This document shows, in pieces, positions 9,273 through 11,289 of a DNA stretch of 11,289 nt. The stretch's first letter is position 1; every line of letters begins with the position of its first letter. The notes under the pieces were generated by a model. That model did no database searches and had not been told where the DNA came from. It worked only from the letters and a program-made list of their open reading frames with translations. The stretch comes from Eubacteriales bacterium (lineage in GTDB: Bacteria; Bacillota; Clostridia; Oscillospirales; CAG-272). The position numbers and the translations under genes were made by a program. Location: NCBI GenBank assembly GCA_028709565.1, contig JAQVWU010000055.1:1-11289 (forward strand), in the 5' to 3' direction.

Positions 9273-10256
9273 ATGAAAGACACAGTTAATATCTTGTCCT
9301 TTCCGGGTCTCGGCATTGATGAATTTTCTATAAACACCGTTGCGTTTCCGTTATTCGGCAGAAACATAGTATGGTACGGAATAATTGTAACCCTCGGTAT
9401 CATAGCCGGTTTTCTATATGTTATGTATCGCTCCAAGCACGAAGATATCAAGAGCGACGATATATTGGATATCGCTATATACACTATAATTTCAGCTATG
9501 CTGGGCGCCCGTCTTTATTATGTGGTAATGAATCTGGACCATTATGATACCTTTCTTGAGGTGATTGCCATTTGGAACGGCGGCATTGCGATTTACGGCG
9601 GAATAATCGGCGGAGCATTAGCTGTTTTAATCGTATCAAAAATCAAAAAACTAAAAACCGCAAAAATTTATGATATGATAGCCCCGGGAGTTATGCTCGG
9701 TCAGGTAATAGGACGGTGGGGTAATTTCGTCAACGCCGAAGCGTTCGGCACCCAAACCACCCTGCCCTGGAGAATGGGGATTCATAAAATCGGTAAGTTC
9801 ACATACACCACACCGATTTATGTGCATCCAACATTTTTATATGAATCAATTTGGAATGCGATAGGTTTTGTTTTAATAAATCTTTATTACAAAAAGAAAA
9901 AATACGACGGTCAGATTTTTCTGATGTATATCGTCTGGTATGGATTCGGACGCATGTTTATTGAGGGACTTCGTACCGACAGTTTAATGATTGGTAATAT
10001 CATACGCATATCGCAGCTGATTGCCTTCCTCTCGGTAATAATAGGACTCATACTCCTCGCTGTGTTTGATTTACGCGTAAAAAAACATTTAATCGCAAGT
10101 GAAACCGCAAACAATGCGAACAGCGATACTATAAAAAACTCGGACAACTCGGACAACTCAAACAATGATAAACAGGTAAGCAATAACCGCAGTGATGACA
10201 AGCAAGCAAAACAGGATTCGGAATGTGAGGGAAAAGATGACAGCCAAATTAATTGA
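9273..10256 (+). CDS. lgt: Prolipoprotein diacylglyceryl transferase Lgt with an extended polar C-terminal tail
   Basis: Integral membrane enzyme that moves diacylglycerol from phosphatidylglycerol to the lipobox cysteine of preprolipoproteins, the first step of lipoprotein maturation. It has 327 residues with about seven hydrophobic segments. The Lgt signature GRWGNFVNAEAFG starts at residue 147, with R148 and N151 in the positions of the conserved Arg and Asn. Other family motifs are WNGGIAIYGGIIGG (Y108), HPTFLYES and GQIFLMYIVWYGFGRMFIEGLRTDS. The last helix ends near residue 270. After it comes a strongly polar tail of about 55 residues rich in Asn, Ser, Asp and Lys, which should face the cytoplasm; most Lgt proteins are 260-300 residues and lack it. 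Start ATG 9273 follows the yfmH stop by 15 bases, with a G-rich weak ribosome binding site at 9263-9267. The folD start lies inside the tail-coding end of this gene. Confidence 0.96.
   Translation: MKDTVNILSFPGLGIDEFSINTVAFPLFGRNIVWYGIIVTLGIIAGFLYVMYRSKHEDIKSDDILDIAIYTIISAMLGARLYYVVMNLDHYDTFLEVIAIWNGGIAIYGGIIGGALAVLIVSKIKKLKTAKIYDMIAPGVMLGQVIGRWGNFVNAEAFGTQTTLPWRMGIHKIGKFTYTTPIYVHPTFLYESIWNAIGFVLINLYYKKKKYDGQIFLMYIVWYGFGRMFIEGLRTDSLMIGNIIRISQLIAFLSVIIGLILLAVFDLRVKKHLIASETANNANSDTIKNSDNSDNSNNDKQVSNNRSDDKQAKQDSECEGKDDSQIN
10137..10163 (+). repeat. Three-copy 9-base tandem repeat inside lgt
   Basis: The unit AACTCGGAC occurs at 10137-10145 and 10146-10154, followed by the variant AACTCAAAC at 10155-10163. 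In the lgt frame it encodes Asn-Ser-Asp, Asn-Ser-Asp, Asn-Ser-Asn. The unit is a multiple of three, so gain or loss of copies would keep the frame and only change tail length. Confidence 0.8.
10227..10230 (+). promoter_or_regulatory. Ribosome binding site deciding the folD start
   Basis: GAGG, followed by GAAAAG, lies six bases before ATG 10237, which begins MTAKLIDGKAIS, the usual FolD N-terminus. The site is inside the lgt coding sequence, so lgt translation probably feeds folD. An in-frame ATG at 10192 would add 15 residues unlike the family and has no comparable site. Confidence 0.65.
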
Positions 10257-11079
10257 CGGTAAAGCAATTTCTGCCTTAATCCGTGCGGATTTAAAAGCGG
10301 AAATAAAAACGATGGTAGCAACGCCCGGCCTTGCGGTTGTTATGGTCGGTGATAATGCCGCTTCAAAGGTATATGTACGGAATAAACAAAAAGCGTGTTC
10401 GGAAGTAGGAATGTATTCCGAAATACACATGCTGCCTGCCGAAACAACAGACAAAGAATTGATTTTATTGATAAAAAATTTAAACTCAAACGAACGAATA
10501 CACGGTATTCTTGTTCAGCTTCCACTTCCCGCGCACCTTAACGAAGAACTTGTTATAGCCAATATCAGTCCCGATAAGGATGTCGACGCATTTCATGCGG
10601 AAAATGTCGGTAAAATTATGATTGGCAAGCCGAACTTTATGCCCTGTACCCCGGCGGGTGTTATGTCTTTACTCAAACATACCGGAATTGACGTTGCTGG
10701 TCTTGAATGTGTTGTGGTGGGACGCAGTAATATTGTCGGCAAGCCCATGGCGATGCTGCTGCTCGCTTCAAACGGCACCGTTACTATATGCCACTCTAAA
10801 ACGAAGAACCTGGCTGAAGTTTGCCGCCGTGCCGATGTTTTGGTGGTTGCCATCGGAAAAGCGGAGTTTATTACGGGGGATATGGTTAAACCGGGCGCAG
10901 TTGTAATTGATGTAGGTATGAACCGCAGTGCCGAAGGAAAGCTTGTCGGCGATGTCGATTTCGATTCCGTTTCACAGGTAGCGTCACACATAACACCTGT
11001 ACCGGGCGGGGTAGGTCCTATGACCATAACCTCGTTATTATGCAATACCGTTACCGCGGTAAAATCCAAAAAAACATAA
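10237..11079 (+). CDS. folD: Bifunctional methylenetetrahydrofolate dehydrogenase / methenyltetrahydrofolate cyclohydrolase FolD
   Basis: Cytoplasmic enzyme that oxidises 5,10-methylene-THF to 5,10-methenyl-THF with NADP and hydrolyses that to 10-formyl-THF, supplying one-carbon units for purines and formyl-Met. It has 280 residues, the usual length. The catalytic pair Y46 and K50 is in YVRNKQKACSEVGM, equivalent to the YxxxK of the family. Then come GILVQLPLP and DKDVDAFHAENVG, whose D117 corresponds to the conserved folate-site Asp. The nucleotide-binding loop VVVGRSNIVGKP starts at residue 159, and the closing signature PGGVGPMT at residue 256. The usual DVDGFHP reads DVDAFHA here, a mild variation. 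It overlaps lgt by 20 bases and is the last gene of the operon in view. The pairing with lgt gives no obvious joint function and probably reflects shared housekeeping expression. Confidence 0.97.
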   Translation: MTAKLIDGKAISALIRADLKAEIKTMVATPGLAVVMVGDNAASKVYVRNKQKACSEVGMYSEIHMLPAETTDKELILLIKNLNSNERIHGILVQLPLPAHLNEELVIANISPDKDVDAFHAENVGKIMIGKPNFMPCTPAGVMSLLKHTGIDVAGLECVVVGRSNIVGKPMAMLLLASNGTVTICHSKTKNLAEVCRRADVLVVAIGKAEFITGDMVKPGAVVIDVGMNRSAEGKLVGDVDFDSVSQVASHITPVPGGVGPMTITSLLCNTVTAVKSKKT

Positions 11080-11289
11080 ACAACAAACAATCGAAAAAAT
11101 CGTTAATCGTCAGACGGAAATTAGTGTTCATTTTTTTGTTTGATTTTATTTAAATTTATTTATGTCAAGCATTTTTGAAAATGTCCCAAAAAAGTTTACA
11201 GATAAGCACCGGACAGTCGGCGCAAATTATACCATAAACATTGAACTAAGCCTGTTGTATTAGTCAAGTGAAAAATCCAACCATACACG
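11080..11289. other. AT-rich non-coding region after folD
   Basis: These 210 bases hold no gene I can support. AATCG occurs three times close together at about 11089-11107. A weak AT-rich inverted repeat is formed by CAAACA (11084-11089) and TGTTTG (11137-11142), the second right after a run of seven T. The long loop and lack of GC pairs make it a poor intrinsic terminator. A promoter-like element on the minus strand is listed separately. The next gene must begin beyond the right edge. Confidence 0.6.
11226..11236 (-). promoter_or_regulatory. Extended -10 promoter element on the minus strand
   Basis: Read on the minus strand this is TATGGTATAAT, a full match to the Gram-positive extended -10 pattern TRTGNTATAAT. 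No good -35 lies 16-18 bases upstream, though extended -10 promoters can work without one. Transcription would start near 11219 and run towards the folD 3' end. A separate perfect -35 hexamer TTGACA sits downstream on the same strand (11168 to 11163), but its nearest -10 is only 14 bases away. No sense gene is present downstream. Confidence 0.35.

Noticed and set aside
9591..9600. Tyr108 in Lgt where the E. coli enzyme has an important His
   Set aside because: The AIYGG form is common in Gram-positive Lgt proteins, for example staphylococcal ones as I remember, so it does not signal loss of function.
10593..11090. 165-codon minus-strand open frame opposite folD
   Set aside because: It lies almost wholly within folD on the other strand, shows no recognisable domain, and folD is beyond doubt. 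Only the upstream promoter-like element is kept as an observation.
11084..11142. Intrinsic terminator for folD formed by CAAACA and TGTTTG
   Set aside because: The stem has few GC pairs, the loop is near 50 bases, and the T run lies at the start of the right arm instead of after it.
11162..11263. 33-codon + strand open frame in the non-coding region
   Set aside because: No ribosome binding site precedes it, the upstream sequence is nearly pure A/T, and the product has no recognisable feature.

Overview
The window looks like chromosomal DNA of a Gram-positive anaerobe, most likely a member of the Clostridia. The grounds are the YfmF/YfmH pair of M16-type proteins typical of Bacillota, good Shine-Dalgarno sites, moderate to low GC with an AT bias at wobble positions, and tightly packed co-directional genes. 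This placement is inference. All five genes lie on the + strand, and I see no tRNA, rRNA, CRISPR array, insertion sequence or phage gene.

Region 1 (to 6616) is the 3' part of a very large gene for a cyclic beta-1,2-glucan synthase of the NdvB/ChvB/Cgs family. The reading frame is open to the left edge. The first visible residues match an internal part of the family, so about 1 kb of the 5' end probably lies outside the window. Three enzymatic modules follow each other: a membrane-embedded GT84 glucosyltransferase, a middle cyclisation (glycoamylase-like, GH189-type) domain, and a C-terminal GH94 phosphorylase domain. All show their key motifs.

Region 2 (6617-6676) is a 60-base AT-rich spacer. 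It holds a plausible sigma-A promoter whose -35 element overlaps the end of the glucan synthase gene, and a strong ribosome binding site. It probably separates the glucan synthase transcript from the next operon.

Region 3 (6677-11079) is a compact operon of four genes: yfmF (M16-like, no zinc motif), yfmH (M16, intact zinc motif), lgt (prolipoprotein diacylglyceryl transferase) and folD (one-carbon folate metabolism). Neighbouring genes overlap by 11 and 20 bases or are 15 bases apart, so translation is probably coupled. The two M16 proteins probably form a heterodimer of one active and one inactive subunit. Lgt has an unusual Asn/Ser/Asp-rich cytoplasmic tail encoded partly by a 9-base tandem repeat, and folD begins inside the end of that tail.

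Region 4 (11080-11289) is AT-rich non-coding sequence without a convincing terminator. Its one notable signal is a consensus-like extended -10 element on the minus strand, facing folD.

Most of the window is ordinary. The parts most worth attention are the complete three-module glucan synthase in a probable Gram-positive genome, the Lgt tail, and the minus-strand promoter-like element. I found no convincing new defence or mobile system.
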